From Streptomyces sp. GQFP (GTDB lineage Bacteria; Actinomycetota; Actinomycetes; Streptomycetales; Streptomycetaceae): a stretch of DNA of 64,000 nt. Under the pieces are notes generated by a model. That model was given only the letters and a program-made list of their open reading frames with translations. It did no database searches and had not been told where the DNA came from. Position numbers and translations under genes: made by a program. Below, in pieces: positions 44,526 to 54,156 of this stretch. The stretch covers positions 8,060,001 to 8,124,000 of the forward strand of contig NZ_CP089312.1 in the NCBI RefSeq assembly GCF_021545335.1, given 5' to 3'. Numbering within the stretch: position 1 is the stretch's first letter; the number at the start of each line of letters is the position of its first letter.

Positions 44526-46112
44526 ATGCCGTCCTACCTGTCGCCCGGCGTATACGTCGAGGAGGTGGCCAGCGGCTCGCGTCCGATCGAGGGAGTGGGC
44601 ACCTCGGTCGCCGCCTTTGTCGGACTCGCGCCGACCGGCCCGCTGAACGAGCCGACGCTGGTGACCAACTGGACGCAGTATGTCGCTGCCTTCGGTGACT
44701 TCACCGACGGCTACTACCTCGCCCACAGCGTCTACGGCTTCTTCAACAACGGCGGCTCGGCCGCGTACGTCGTCCGCGTCGGGGGTGCGCCCGGTGGATC
44801 GGCCGGCGGCTCCACGCCCGCCAAGTCCCTTGCGGGCGCGGCCGATCGGGCCGCGCTGCCGGCCGGTGAGCCGAAGCAGCTCGGCACCTTCAGCGTGACC
44901 GCGATCGCGGGCGGCTCGCTGAGCGTCGAGGTCGCCGACCCGGAGGGCGAGGGCCCCGCCGAGCGGTTCAAGCTGATCGTCAAGGACGGCGACAAGCCCG
45001 TCGAGACGTTCGACGTGACCGCCAAGAAGGGCGGCCGCAACTACGTCGTCACGCAGGTGAAGGAGCGCTCCAAGCTCATCACCGTGACGGAGTCGGCGCC
45101 CGCCGCGCAGCTCGCCCGCCCCGACAACCAGACCGTGGCGCTCGCCGCCCCGGCCGCCCCCGCCCCGGTCGTCCCGGCGGCGGCCGAGGACGAGGCCGCG
45201 CACGCGGGCCCCGCCGAGTACCTCGGCGACTCCGCCGACCGCACCGGCTTCGGCGGCCTGGAGGCCGTCGACGAGATCTCGATGGTCGCGGTGCCCGACC
45301 TGATGGCGGCCTACCAGCGCGGCGCGATCGACCTGGAGGCGGTGAAGGCGGTCCAGCTCGGTCTGATCGCCCACTGCGAGCTGATGGGCGACCGCGTCGC
45401 CGTCATCGACCCGCCGCCCGGTCTGAACGCCCGTCAGATCCGCGTCTGGCGCCAGGAGACGGCCGGCTACGACTCCAAGTACGCGGCCCTGTACTACCCC
45501 TGGATCAAGGCCTTCGACCCGGCCACCGGCCAGGCCCGCATGATCCCGCCGAGCGGCCACATCGCCGGCATCTGGGCCCGCAACGACTCCGAGCGCGGTG
45601 TGCACAAGGCGCCCGCCAACGAGGTCGTACGCGGCGCGGTGGACCTGGAGATCCAGATCACCCGGGGCGAGCAGGACCTCCTCAACCCCATCGGCGTCAA
45701 CTGCATCCGCGCCTTCCCCGGCCGGGGCATCCGCGTCTGGGGCGCCCGCACGATGTCCTCCGACCCGGCGTGGCGCTACCTCAACGTGCGGCGCTACTTC
45801 AACTACCTGGAGGAGTCGATCCTGATCGGCACCCAGTGGGTGGTCTTCGAGCCGAACGACCACCAGCTGTGGGCCCGGATCCGGCGCAACGTCTCCGCGT
45901 TCCTCGTCAACGAGTGGCGCAGCGGCGCGCTCTTCGGCCAGCGGCCGGAGGAGGCGTACTACGTCAAGTGCGACGAGGAGACCAACCCGCCGGAGTCGGT
46001 CGACCTCGGCCGCGTCGTCTGCGAGATCGGCATCGCGCCGGTCAAGCCCGCCGAGTTCGTGATCTTCCGGCTGGCCCAGTTCTCGGGCGGCAGCGGGGAG
46101 TTGGAGGAGTAG
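44526..46112 (+). CDS. cis2: CIS contractile sheath protein
   Basis: 528 residues. The N-terminus (SYLSPGVYVEEVASGSRPIE) and the C-terminus (RRNVSAFLVNEWRSGALFG, then YYVKCDEETNPPE and FVIFRLAQFSGG) are diagnostic of the phage tail sheath/Afp2-4/Pvc2 family. An inserted domain at about residues 85-235 ends in an Ala/Pro-rich linker and is probably surface-exposed. It forms the outer contractile tube whose shortening drives the inner tube. It is the first gene of the plus-strand structural operon. Confidence 0.97.
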   Translation: MPSYLSPGVYVEEVASGSRPIEGVGTSVAAFVGLAPTGPLNEPTLVTNWTQYVAAFGDFTDGYYLAHSVYGFFNNGGSAAYVVRVGGAPGGSAGGSTPAKSLAGAADRAALPAGEPKQLGTFSVTAIAGGSLSVEVADPEGEGPAERFKLIVKDGDKPVETFDVTAKKGGRNYVVTQVKERSKLITVTESAPAAQLARPDNQTVALAAPAAPAPVVPAAAEDEAAHAGPAEYLGDSADRTGFGGLEAVDEISMVAVPDLMAAYQRGAIDLEAVKAVQLGLIAHCELMGDRVAVIDPPPGLNARQIRVWRQETAGYDSKYAALYYPWIKAFDPATGQARMIPPSGHIAGIWARNDSERGVHKAPANEVVRGAVDLEIQITRGEQDLLNPIGVNCIRAFPGRGIRVWGARTMSSDPAWRYLNVRRYFNYLEESILIGTQWVVFEPNDHQLWARIRRNVSAFLVNEWRSGALFGQRPEEAYYVKCDEETNPPESVDLGRVVCEIGIAPVKPAEFVIFRLAQFSGGSGELEE

Positions 46113-46196
46113 GCCTCCCCTCTGGCTTTGCGCGTGCCTGTCGTGATCGTCAAGTACCCCAGACCTACCGAGAATCAAGAGAGTTAAGAGAGCCAG

Positions 46197-46640
46197 ATGA
46201 GTCTCCAGCCGGGTGACGCCCTCACCTCACACAATTTCGGCCTGCAGATCGACGGCGTGATGGTCGAGTATCTCGCCGAGGTCAGCGGCCTCAGCATCGA
46301 GCAGGACGTCATCGAGTACCAGCAGGTCTCCGCCCAGGGCAAGCCCGTCACCAAGAAGCTGCCGGGCGTGAAGAAGGCGGGCACCTGCACGGTCGTCCGC
46401 GGTATGACCCAGTCCTCGGCCTTCAACCAGTGGATCACCGAGTCGGTCGCCGGTCAGATGGGCACGGCCCGCAAGAACGCCACGATCATGGTGATGGACT
46501 ACCAGAACAACCCGGTCAAGCGTTACAACATGCGCAACGCCTGGTGCAGCAAGATCGACACCAGCACGGTGAAGGCCGGCGAGGCGTCCGCGCTGCAGGA
46601 GACGGTCACGATCACGTTCGAAGAACTGGTCATCGAGTAA
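46197..46640 (+). CDS. CIS inner tube protein
   Basis: 147 residues. The pattern HNFGLQIDGVMVEYLAEVSG, then YQQVSAQGKPVTKKLPGVKK and a C-terminal ETVTITFEELVIE is that of the Hcp/gp19-like tube of contractile systems (Pvc1/Afp1). It forms stacked hexameric rings inside the sheath. It follows the sheath gene by 84 bp; its stop overlaps the next ATG (TAATG), so translation is coupled. Confidence 0.95.
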   Translation: MSLQPGDALTSHNFGLQIDGVMVEYLAEVSGLSIEQDVIEYQQVSAQGKPVTKKLPGVKKAGTCTVVRGMTQSSAFNQWITESVAGQMGTARKNATIMVMDYQNNPVKRYNMRNAWCSKIDTSTVKAGEASALQETVTITFEELVIE

Positions 46641-47122
46641 TGCGTCGTACGGCACCCAGGCCGGCCGGGGCGGCGCTCGCCGACCCCGGTCCGGCCTCCC
46701 TCGGGGCGGAGGCGGCACCACCGGCGACGGAGGTCGCCGCCACCCCCCAACGGCTGCGCACCGAGTTCGAGTTCGAGCTGCCGCGCGGATACGTCGACGA
46801 GGCCGGCACGGTGCACCGCGACGGTGTGATGCGGCTGGCCACGGCCCGGGACGAGCTGATCCCCCTGCGGGACATGCGCGTCCAGGAGAACCCGGCGTAT
46901 CTGTCGGTGGTCCTGCTCGGCCGGGTCATCACCCGGCTCGGCTCGCTGCCGCTCGTCCACGACGGCGTGGTGGAGAACATGTTCGCCTCCGACCTCGCCT
47001 TCCTCCAGGACTTCTACCGGCAGATCAACGCCGAGGGACACACCCGCGCCGGGGTGACCTGCCCGCACTGCGAGCAGCCCTTCGAGGTCGAACTCGGCGG
47101 GAGCCGCCTGGGGGAATCGTGA
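46640..47122 (+). CDS. CIS tail-assembly protein with CPHC zinc-site
   Basis: 160 residues. An Ala/Pro-rich N-terminus precedes a conserved core (LRTEFEFELPRGYVDEAGTV, IPLRDMRVQENPAYLSVVLL, VITRLGSL) and a C-terminal CPHCEQPFEVEL, half of a possible zinc site. Proteins of this kind lie between tube and DUF6760 genes in many actinobacterial CIS loci and resemble phage tail-assembly chaperones. The exact role is unknown. Start and stop overlap both neighbours. Confidence 0.8.
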   Translation: MRRTAPRPAGAALADPGPASLGAEAAPPATEVAATPQRLRTEFEFELPRGYVDEAGTVHRDGVMRLATARDELIPLRDMRVQENPAYLSVVLLGRVITRLGSLPLVHDGVVENMFASDLAFLQDFYRQINAEGHTRAGVTCPHCEQPFEVELGGSRLGES

Positions 47123-47277
47123 CGTACGCGACCGACCGGCTGTACGAGGAGATCGCGTACGTCGCCTACCACTTCCACTGGAGCATGGACGAGATCCTCG
47201 ACCTCGAACACCGCGACCGGCGCCGTTACACGGACCAGATCGCGGCCCTCGTCACGCGCGCCGCGGGCGAGGGGTGA
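47119..47277 (+). CDS. DUF6760 small CIS protein
   Basis: 52 residues, starting at a GTG that overlaps the previous TGA. The sequence includes LYEEIAYVAYHFHWSMDEIL and ends in a basic/acidic helix. This matches the small DUF6760 family found after the CPHC protein in Streptomyces CIS loci and recalls the second, short product of phage tail-assembly gene pairs. Three bases separate it from the next GTG. Function is not established. Confidence 0.82.
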   Translation: MTYATDRLYEEIAYVAYHFHWSMDEILDLEHRDRRRYTDQIAALVTRAAGEG

Positions 47278-47280
47278 GGC

Positions 47281-50200
47281 GTGGGCATCGTCGGGCGGTT
47301 GAGGTCACGTCGTCGGGGGGCCGCAAGTTCCCTCCCTGATACGCAAGTTGATACGGAAGTTGATGGGGGAGTTGACGGCGGGAGCGAGTCCGGGACCGAG
47401 GGCGTTTCGTCCGGTTCCGGGGCTCGTGTTCCGTCGGCCGGGTGGTCCGCGCTGCCGCCGATCCAGCGCGCGACCACCGTCGGCCGCCCGGGGGTCGCCG
47501 ACGCGGGGTTCGCCGCCCGGCTCACGACCTGGCAGAACCCCTCCTTCACCGGAACCCTCTCCCACGCCGTCCTCGACGACGCGCCGAGCGGCCTGGTGAA
47601 GGGGGCGCTCGTCGAGTCGCGGGGTCCGGGCACGGGGCTTGAACTGCCTTCACTGTCACTGCCGTTGGCGATGGCGGAGGAGGAGGGCGCTCCTGGTGGG
47701 GCGGCGGGTACTACCTCCGTTCAGCGGGTGAGTTTTCCGGGGGTGGTCGCTCGGGCGGCGGGGCCTCGGGTTGTGCCGGTGGTGGGGCGTTCGGGGGGCG
47801 GGCCGTCGCCTTCGGGGGCGGGGGCGTCCTCCGGCGCGGGCTCGACTGCGGCTCCGGCTCCGGTTCCGGCTGCTGGTGATGGGGCGCCGGTTGTCGGGCA
47901 ACGGCCCGTTGCGAGGGCTGTGCCGGTTGTCCAACGGCGTCCGGCCGCCGGGGCGGTGCCTGTTGCCGGTAGGGGGTCTTCTGCGGGTGCGGTTTCTGGT
48001 CCGGGGGTGGCTGGAGAGGCTGGTGCGGGTACGGCCGGTTCCGGTGCCGTGCCTTCGTCCGTGGCCGGTGGTGTGCCGCTGACCAGGGTTTCCGGTCCTC
48101 CGGTGGCGCAGCGGAGGAGCCTGCCGGTGGCGAGGAAGCAGGCCGCGGGGACTCCTACGGGGATTTCTGGCGGCAGTACGGGTGCTGGTGCTCCGGAGGT
48201 TCCGGTCGCCGTTCCCGTGTCTCGGGGTGTCGTCCCGGGGGCTTCGGCCGGCGTCTCGACCTCTGCGGACTCGGTTGCGCTTCCGTCGGGGCCGGGTGTC
48301 ACCTCGACGGCCACAGCCGCTTCTCCTGTACGTCCGACTGCGGCTTCCCCGGGTTCGGGCGCCGCGTCGGTTCAGTTGACCCCCGGTGCGCCGGGGGCGG
48401 CGGCTGCCGCGTCGGCGCGGCCGGTCGATGCTCCGGCTGCGGTGCAGAGGTCCGCTGCTTCGGCGGGGCCGGCGACCACTTCCCCTGGCCCGGTGCCCGG
48501 CACCGGGCCGGTGGCGTCAGCTGCCGCTGCGGGGCGTCCCGCAGTGACGTCGTCGGGTCCGGCGCCCGCCGCCACGGCGTCGAGCGCGGCCGTTGTACAG
48601 ACATCGACCGGCTCGACGGCATCAACCGGCGCTCCAGCAAGGCCGGTTGACGCACCCCTGGTATCTCGGGGTTCCGCGCCGAACTCCCGGGTGCCTGTGC
48701 CGGTTGCACCGCCGGTGGTGCAGAGGGACACGGAGCCGGCGGGGCCAACGGCTGCCCCGGTACGCCCGGTCGCCGCACCGCCAAGCCCCGGATCCGCCTC
48801 TTCGGGAACGTCGACGACCCCTGCCGTCGCACGGGGCATCGCACCAGCACGCCCCGTCGTCGCCACGCCTGCGAGCCCAACTGCCGGGCCTCCGGGACTG
48901 GTTGGGCCCTCTGCGGCATCCAACTCGGCCCCTGTGGGATCGAACCCGACTCCTGTGCAACGGGCCGCCGCCTCGACGGGGTCGGCGATCACCCCTGCGA
49001 TCCCGGTCGCCACTTCCCCGACCCCGACCCCGACCCCGACCCCGGCGTCCGGCACCCCGATTCGACAGACGTCCTCTGCCGACGTGGTCGCACGAGCCGC
49101 CACCCCTGCCTCCTCGTTGCCGGTCACGCCCTCTGCGGCCCAGGCCGCGACCCCCGCGCCCTCGGTCGCCTTTTCCGCACCCCCGGCCCCGGCGTCCGGC
49201 ACGCCGGTTCAACAGGTGTCCTCTGTCGACGTTGGCACGCGAGCCGCCAACCCGGCCTCGGCGATGCCGGTCACCGCTCCCGCGCCTCAGGCCCCGGCGT
49301 CCGGCACGCCGGTTCAACTGGCGTCCTCTGCCGAGGTTGGCACGCGAGCCGCCAACCCGGCCTCGGCGATGCCGGTCACCGCTCCCGCGCCCCCGGCCCC
49401 GGCGTCCGGCACGCCGGTTCAACAGGCGTCCTCTGCCGAGGTTGGCACGCGAGCCGCCAACCCGGCCTCGGCGATGCCGGTCACCGCTCCCGCGCCCCCG
49501 GCCCCGGCGGTCGGCACCCCGGTCCGGCAGGCGCCCCTTGCCAACACCATGCGGGCCGCCAACTCGCCCTCCCCGGCGCGCACTTCCGCAGCCCGGACAA
49601 CAGACCCCACAGCACCCAGTACCCAGCGCGTTGCCGCCCCCGGCAGCACCCGCGGCGCACCCCCGGCTTCAGCCCAGGCGCAGGCACCGCGCACCACCGC
49701 CCCCGCGAACCCGGCGGCGACCCCCACCCCGGTTCCGCACCCCCAGACCAGGCCCCTGGCCGGACTGGCCGCCCCGATCCAGCGAACCCCCGCGGCCGAG
49801 ACCCGGAGCGCGGCCCAGCCCACGCCCACCACCCCAGCACCGCCCGCGCCCCGCCGCCGTACCTCCCTGGGCGCACCGCTCTCCGCACCGCCCGCGGACG
49901 CGACCCCCTTGGCGAGGCGTGTCCATCCGACGGCCCCCGGCATCCCCGGATCCAGCGTCGGCGCCCCCGCGATACCGATGCGGACATCGACACCGGTACC
50001 GATGCGAACATCGACACCGGTACCGATGCCCGTACCCGGAACGCCCGTTCAGCGCGCCGTCACCACACTTCCGGCACCCTCAACTCCCTCACTGGCCAAG
50101 GGAGTTGAAGCACCCAGCACCATCAAGGCACCCACGCCGACCTTCCCCACCCCGAACGAACCCCCCGCACATCCCGTACCGCCAGTACCCCCGGCAGCCC

Positions 50201-50967
50201 CCACCCGCCACGCCGCCGTACCCCCAGTACGCCCCGCCCCACCCCGAATCCAGCGCGCCCTCTCCTCCGCCCACCCCCTGACCACAACGGTCCCCGTGCC
50301 ATCCCCCGTCGCGACAGGAACCCCGCAGGCCCTCCCCGTCGCCCCCAAGGCCGTACCCCTGAGGCGCCCCGCAGCCACCACCGCACCCACCACCGCACCC
50401 ACCCCCGGGCACCCGACCGCCACCCCCGCCGCGACAGGCACCCCCCGGGCCCTCCCCGTCGCCCCCAAGGCCGTACTCCTGAGGCGCCCCGCACCCACCA
50501 CTGCACCCACCCCCGGGCATCCGACAGCCACCCCCCTCGGACACGCCCCCGTGCCCCTGCCGCCGCCCCCGGTCGCGCACGGCACCGCCGGCGCCAGTAC
50601 CCCCGTACAGCGCACGCACCCCACGCCCCCGGCCCCGCCGCGCCCGCCGATCACGAACAGCGCGCCCGCAGCGGCCCCCGTACCCGCAGCCGTCCGCATC
50701 CAGCGCAGGGCCGCACCCCGAAACACCCCCAAGACACCACCGCCCCCGCCACCCACAGCCCGAACCCAGTCCCAGAGCCAGTCCCAGTCCCAGTCCCAGA
50801 CCCAGTCGGGGGCAAAGCCCCCGCCCCCCTTCGACGCGAAGGACCTGGACGACCACCAGCTCGACGAACTCACCCACCGGCTGATCGACAGGGTCACCCG
50901 CAAGGTCCGTACCGAACTGCGTCTCGACCGTGAGCGCATCGGGAAGCTGCGCGACCCCCGTCACTGA
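47281..50967 (+). CDS. Very large Pro/Ala/Thr-rich CIS protein
   Basis: 1228 residues from GTG 47281. A short N-terminal conserved part (ATTVGRPGVADAGFAARLTT, LSHAVLDDAPSGLVKGALVE) and a helical C-terminus (LDDHQLDELTHRLIDRVTRK, then RTELRLDRERIG) frame about 1000 residues of disordered Pro/Ala/Thr/Ser/Val sequence. At least 11 [VI]QR motifs are spread through it. Near residues 638-750, 35-residue units repeat. Its position could be that of a tape-measure or a scaffold, but no tape-measure domain is recognisable. The conserved ends and in-frame length argue that it is a real gene. Confidence 0.85.
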   Translation: MGIVGRLRSRRRGAASSLPDTQVDTEVDGGVDGGSESGTEGVSSGSGARVPSAGWSALPPIQRATTVGRPGVADAGFAARLTTWQNPSFTGTLSHAVLDDAPSGLVKGALVESRGPGTGLELPSLSLPLAMAEEEGAPGGAAGTTSVQRVSFPGVVARAAGPRVVPVVGRSGGGPSPSGAGASSGAGSTAAPAPVPAAGDGAPVVGQRPVARAVPVVQRRPAAGAVPVAGRGSSAGAVSGPGVAGEAGAGTAGSGAVPSSVAGGVPLTRVSGPPVAQRRSLPVARKQAAGTPTGISGGSTGAGAPEVPVAVPVSRGVVPGASAGVSTSADSVALPSGPGVTSTATAASPVRPTAASPGSGAASVQLTPGAPGAAAAASARPVDAPAAVQRSAASAGPATTSPGPVPGTGPVASAAAAGRPAVTSSGPAPAATASSAAVVQTSTGSTASTGAPARPVDAPLVSRGSAPNSRVPVPVAPPVVQRDTEPAGPTAAPVRPVAAPPSPGSASSGTSTTPAVARGIAPARPVVATPASPTAGPPGLVGPSAASNSAPVGSNPTPVQRAAASTGSAITPAIPVATSPTPTPTPTPASGTPIRQTSSADVVARAATPASSLPVTPSAAQAATPAPSVAFSAPPAPASGTPVQQVSSVDVGTRAANPASAMPVTAPAPQAPASGTPVQLASSAEVGTRAANPASAMPVTAPAPPAPASGTPVQQASSAEVGTRAANPASAMPVTAPAPPAPAVGTPVRQAPLANTMRAANSPSPARTSAARTTDPTAPSTQRVAAPGSTRGAPPASAQAQAPRTTAPANPAATPTPVPHPQTRPLAGLAAPIQRTPAAETRSAAQPTPTTPAPPAPRRRTSLGAPLSAPPADATPLARRVHPTAPGIPGSSVGAPAIPMRTSTPVPMRTSTPVPMPVPGTPVQRAVTTLPAPSTPSLAKGVEAPSTIKAPTPTFPTPNEPPAHPVPPVPPAAPTRHAAVPPVRPAPPRIQRALSSAHPLTTTVPVPSPVATGTPQALPVAPKAVPLRRPAATTAPTTAPTPGHPTATPAATGTPRALPVAPKAVLLRRPAPTTAPTPGHPTATPLGHAPVPLPPPPVAHGTAGASTPVQRTHPTPPAPPRPPITNSAPAAAPVPAAVRIQRRAAPRNTPKTPPPPPPTARTQSQSQSQSQSQTQSGAKPPPPFDAKDLDDHQLDELTHRLIDRVTRKVRTELRLDRERIGKLRDPRH
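49045..49545 (+). repeat. 105-bp tandem repeats coding a 35-residue unit
   Basis: Three nearly identical 105-bp units begin at 49192, 49297 and 49402, with a partial unit from 49507 and a more degenerate one near 49045. Each encodes ASGTPVQ..., GTRAANPASAMPVTAPAP. Exact 105-bp spacing keeps the reading frame. Confidence 0.93.
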
Positions 50968-51025
50968 CTGACTGACACGCACCTCCCTCAACTCCCGCCG
51001 ACGACAAGCCCGTTGAAAGGCCCCC

Positions 51026-51451
51026 ATGTCCACCGATACCGACCCGGGCTCCACGATCTTCTTCACCCTCACCATCGACGGCGAGAGCCTCGGTTACTTC
51101 AACGGGTGCGAGGGCCTGTCGTCCGCGGTGGAGATCGAGCACCACCAGGAGGGCGGCAACAACGGGTTCGTGTGGGCGCTTCCGTCGCGGGTGACGTTCT
51201 CGAACATCCGGCTGACCCGGCCGCTGACGCCGGACACCTCCAAGGTCGCCGCCTGGATCTCCAGTGTGACCACGGGAGTTACCCGGCCCACCGCCCAGAT
51301 CGCCGCGCTGCGCGCCGACGGTTCGGAGGTGGCGCGCTGGGGGCTGATCGACGTACTGCCCGTGAGCTGGCAGGGCCCCTCCCTGGACCCCGCGAACCCG
51401 AGCGTGGCCACGGAGGTCCTGGAGATCACCCACCACGGCTTCACGGACTGA
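51026..51451 (+). CDS. Second CIS tube-like protein
   Basis: 141 residues. FFTLTIDGESLGYFNGCEGL then EIEHHQEGGNNGFVWALPSR and SWQGPSLDPANPSVATEVLE match the gp19-like tail-tube family, in the form seen in Pvc5/Afp5-type tube initiators at the baseplate. GAAAGG upstream supports the ATG. It sits right before the LysM hub gene, as in other CIS clusters. Confidence 0.92.
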   Translation: MSTDTDPGSTIFFTLTIDGESLGYFNGCEGLSSAVEIEHHQEGGNNGFVWALPSRVTFSNIRLTRPLTPDTSKVAAWISSVTTGVTRPTAQIAALRADGSEVARWGLIDVLPVSWQGPSLDPANPSVATEVLEITHHGFTD

Positions 51452-51480
51452 GCGAGCGGACGGGAAGAGGCAGGAACCAC

Positions 51481-52215
51481 ATGGCTAAGGGAAGCAAGGG
51501 TGGCAAGGGCGGTGCCGGGAAGAGCCTGGTGCGGGCCACGTTGGCCATTCACGAGCCGCCGATCGGCTACAGCACCACACCCGGCGGGCTCATCAAGAAC
51601 TTCAGCTTCGACTTCAACCCCTCCCAGCTGTCGCTCAGTCGGCGCGCCCAGTGGAAGACCACTCCCACCGCGGCCGTCCGGGACGGCTCGCTGCCGGAGT
51701 TCCTGGGGCCGTTGCCGCGCGAGATGACCGTCGAGATCTTCCTCGACTCCTCCGACGAGCCGAGCAGCAACAGCGTGCTGAAGAAGGTCGAGGCGCTGTT
51801 CTCGTGCTGTGAGACGACCGCGAAGAGCATCGCCGCGAATCAGTCGTCGACGCCGTGGGTCGTGTTCGAGTGGGGGTCGTTCTCCACCGCCCGGTTCACC
51901 GCGTACGTCAGTTCCGTGGACGCCACCTACACCCTCTTCGGGACTACCGGTGTGCCCATCCGGGCCACCTGCCAGGTGCATCTGCACGAGATTCCCAGCC
52001 AGACCAAGGGGCAGAACCCGACCTCGGGCGCGCTCACCGCGCAGCGCGTGCACCGGGTCGTCGCCGGGGACTCCTTGCAGTCGCTGGCCTGGCGGGAGTA
52101 CGGGGACGCGAGCGCCTGGCGGGCCATCGCCCAGCTGAACGGCATCGACGACCCGAACCGGCTGCCGAACGGGCTCGAACTCATCCTGCCGGCCGCCGAG
52201 GAGGTGGGCGCCTGA
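51481..52215 (+). CDS. LysM-containing baseplate hub protein (Pvc7-like)
   Basis: 244 residues from ATG 51481, with AGGAACC upstream. The N-terminal 170 residues form a tail-hub domain (NFSFDFNPSQLSLSRRAQWK); a LysM domain (HRVVAGDSLQSLAWREYGDA, then WRAIAQLNGIDDPNRL) closes it at about residues 185-240. In CIS this protein connects tube to spike. A Lys/Gly-rich start (AKGSKGGKGGAGK) is present. Its TGA overlaps the ATG of the spike gene. Confidence 0.93.
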   Translation: MAKGSKGGKGGAGKSLVRATLAIHEPPIGYSTTPGGLIKNFSFDFNPSQLSLSRRAQWKTTPTAAVRDGSLPEFLGPLPREMTVEIFLDSSDEPSSNSVLKKVEALFSCCETTAKSIAANQSSTPWVVFEWGSFSTARFTAYVSSVDATYTLFGTTGVPIRATCQVHLHEIPSQTKGQNPTSGALTAQRVHRVVAGDSLQSLAWREYGDASAWRAIAQLNGIDDPNRLPNGLELILPAAEEVGA

Positions 52216-54119
52216 TGGTCCAGATCGCCTTCTCCAGCCTCATGAGCGTCAAGATCGGGGGCGCCAAGCTGCCCGACGACATCGCCTCCCTGCTTGTCGG
52301 TGGGTGGGTCGATCTGGGCGCGGGTGTGCCCGGGGCCTTCCGGCTGACCTTCCGCGACCCCTACCACCTCGTCCTCGGCAAGCTCGGCGTCGACTTCGGA
52401 ACTCCCGTCGTCCTGGCGCCCGTTGCCGCCGGGAAGGGCGCCGCGGACCCGCTGATCACGGGCGAGGTCACCGGTATGGAGACCGACTACGACGGCACCG
52501 GCACCTTCACCGTGATCCGTGGCTACGACCCCGGGCACCGGCTGATGCGGCAGCGCAGAGTCGCCGCATACCGCAACCAGACCGCCTCCGACATCGCCCG
52601 AAAGGTCGTCGCCACGGCGGGAGTTCAGGTCGGGAAGATCCAGGCCACCAAGACCGTCTACGAGTTCATCAGCCAGGCCAACATCACCGACTGGGACTTT
52701 CTCGCGCGGCTCGCCGACGAGAACGAGATGGTCATGTCCCTTGACCAGAAAGGGAAGTTCCAGTTTCTTACACCCGATCCGGCGTCCGGAGCGCCGCCGG
52801 TCAGCACCCCGGGTGAGAAGAGCCCGTTCGTGCTGGAGGCCGGTACGGACGTCCTGCGCTGCCGGGCCGCCGTCACCTCCGCCGACCAGATCGCCAAGGT
52901 CGAGGCGCGCGGCTGGGACGTGACGACGAAGAAGAAGCTCACCGCGACCTCGCCCGCCGCCACCACCCCGCTCATCGGCATCGGCACCACCCCGAAGAAG
53001 GCCTCCGCGCCCTTCAAGGCGGGCGTGCTCGTCGAGACCGACACGCCCTACGACCGTCAGTCCGAGGTCAAGTTCGCGGCCGGCGCCCTCGCCGACGACG
53101 TCACCTCCTCCTTCGCCGAGCTGGAGGTCACCGTGCGGGGGAACCCGAAACTGCGACCCGGGGTTCCGGTGACCCTGGCCGACGTCGGCAAGCCCTTCGA
53201 GGGCAAGTACACCTGCACCTCCGTACGGCACGTCTTCGGCGACGGCGACCACTACGAGACCCTCGTGACGGTCAGCGGACGCCAGTGGCGCTCCCTGTTC
53301 GGCCTCGCCTCCGGCGGCGCCGCGACCACCGCACCCCGGCTGCCCGGCGTGGCCAACGCGCTGGTCACGGACGTACAGGACCCCCTGAAACAGGGGCGGG
53401 TGAAGCTTCAGTTCCCGTGGCTGGACGACGCGTACGTGAGTGACTGGACGCGAGTTGTACAGATGGGCGGGAAAGGTGGCGGCGGGATCTTTCCGCTCGA
53501 TGTCGGTGACGAGGTGCTGGTCGCCTTCGATCGAGGGGCACTTGACCATCCCTTCGTCGTCGGCGGGCTCTACAACGGGCGGGACAAGCCGACCGTCGTC
53601 AAGGACGTGTGGCTGCACGACCCGCTCAAGAAGAAGGCCATCCGGCACACCCTGTCCGACCGGGAAGGCAACCGGGTCGACCTGCTCAGCCAGCAGACCG
53701 GCGCCCGAAAGCAGGGCGTGCGCATCGCCAGTGGCAACGACCGGCTGACCATCAATCTCGACCGCACCAAGACCGAGATCACCGTGGACAGCAAGGGAGC
53801 CGTCAGCATCAGCGGTGGTACCTCGGTGTCCGTGGAGGCCGGTACCGATCTGACGCTGAGCGCCCGCCGGGCCATCAACATCAGGAGCGGCGGCATCCTC
53901 AACCTCCAGGGCCGCGGCATCGTCAGTCTCAAGTCGCTCGGCGGCGCGGTCAACGTGGACGCGCTCGGCGCCCTCAGCCTCAAGGCGGCCGGCGCCGCGA
54001 CCATCAGTACGGCCGGCACGGTACAGATCAACTCCGTTGCCAACGTGGGTATTCGGGCCGTCTCCCTCATGCTCAACGGCCTGGTGATGGTCAACAACAA
54101 GCCGTATCCGATCCCGTAA
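52215..54119 (+). CDS. cis8: VgrG-like spike protein of the CIS
   Basis: 634 residues. N-terminal gp27-like hub, residues 1-350; OB-fold gp5 domain from about 375 (VTDVQDPLKQGRVKLQFPWL, then GGIFPLDVGDEVLVAFDRG); C-terminal beta-helix repeats (VEAGTDLTLSARRAINIRSG) ending in VMVNNKPYPIP. It forms the membrane-piercing spike, as Pvc8/Afp8. No separate PAAR tip protein was found nearby. Confidence 0.96.
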   Translation: MVQIAFSSLMSVKIGGAKLPDDIASLLVGGWVDLGAGVPGAFRLTFRDPYHLVLGKLGVDFGTPVVLAPVAAGKGAADPLITGEVTGMETDYDGTGTFTVIRGYDPGHRLMRQRRVAAYRNQTASDIARKVVATAGVQVGKIQATKTVYEFISQANITDWDFLARLADENEMVMSLDQKGKFQFLTPDPASGAPPVSTPGEKSPFVLEAGTDVLRCRAAVTSADQIAKVEARGWDVTTKKKLTATSPAATTPLIGIGTTPKKASAPFKAGVLVETDTPYDRQSEVKFAAGALADDVTSSFAELEVTVRGNPKLRPGVPVTLADVGKPFEGKYTCTSVRHVFGDGDHYETLVTVSGRQWRSLFGLASGGAATTAPRLPGVANALVTDVQDPLKQGRVKLQFPWLDDAYVSDWTRVVQMGGKGGGGIFPLDVGDEVLVAFDRGALDHPFVVGGLYNGRDKPTVVKDVWLHDPLKKKAIRHTLSDREGNRVDLLSQQTGARKQGVRIASGNDRLTINLDRTKTEITVDSKGAVSISGGTSVSVEAGTDLTLSARRAINIRSGGILNLQGRGIVSLKSLGGAVNVDALGALSLKAAGAATISTAGTVQINSVANVGIRAVSLMLNGLVMVNNKPYPIP

Positions 54120-54156
54120 GGGCCGCGACCGATTCAGTGAGGCAGGTGGGCCGGAA

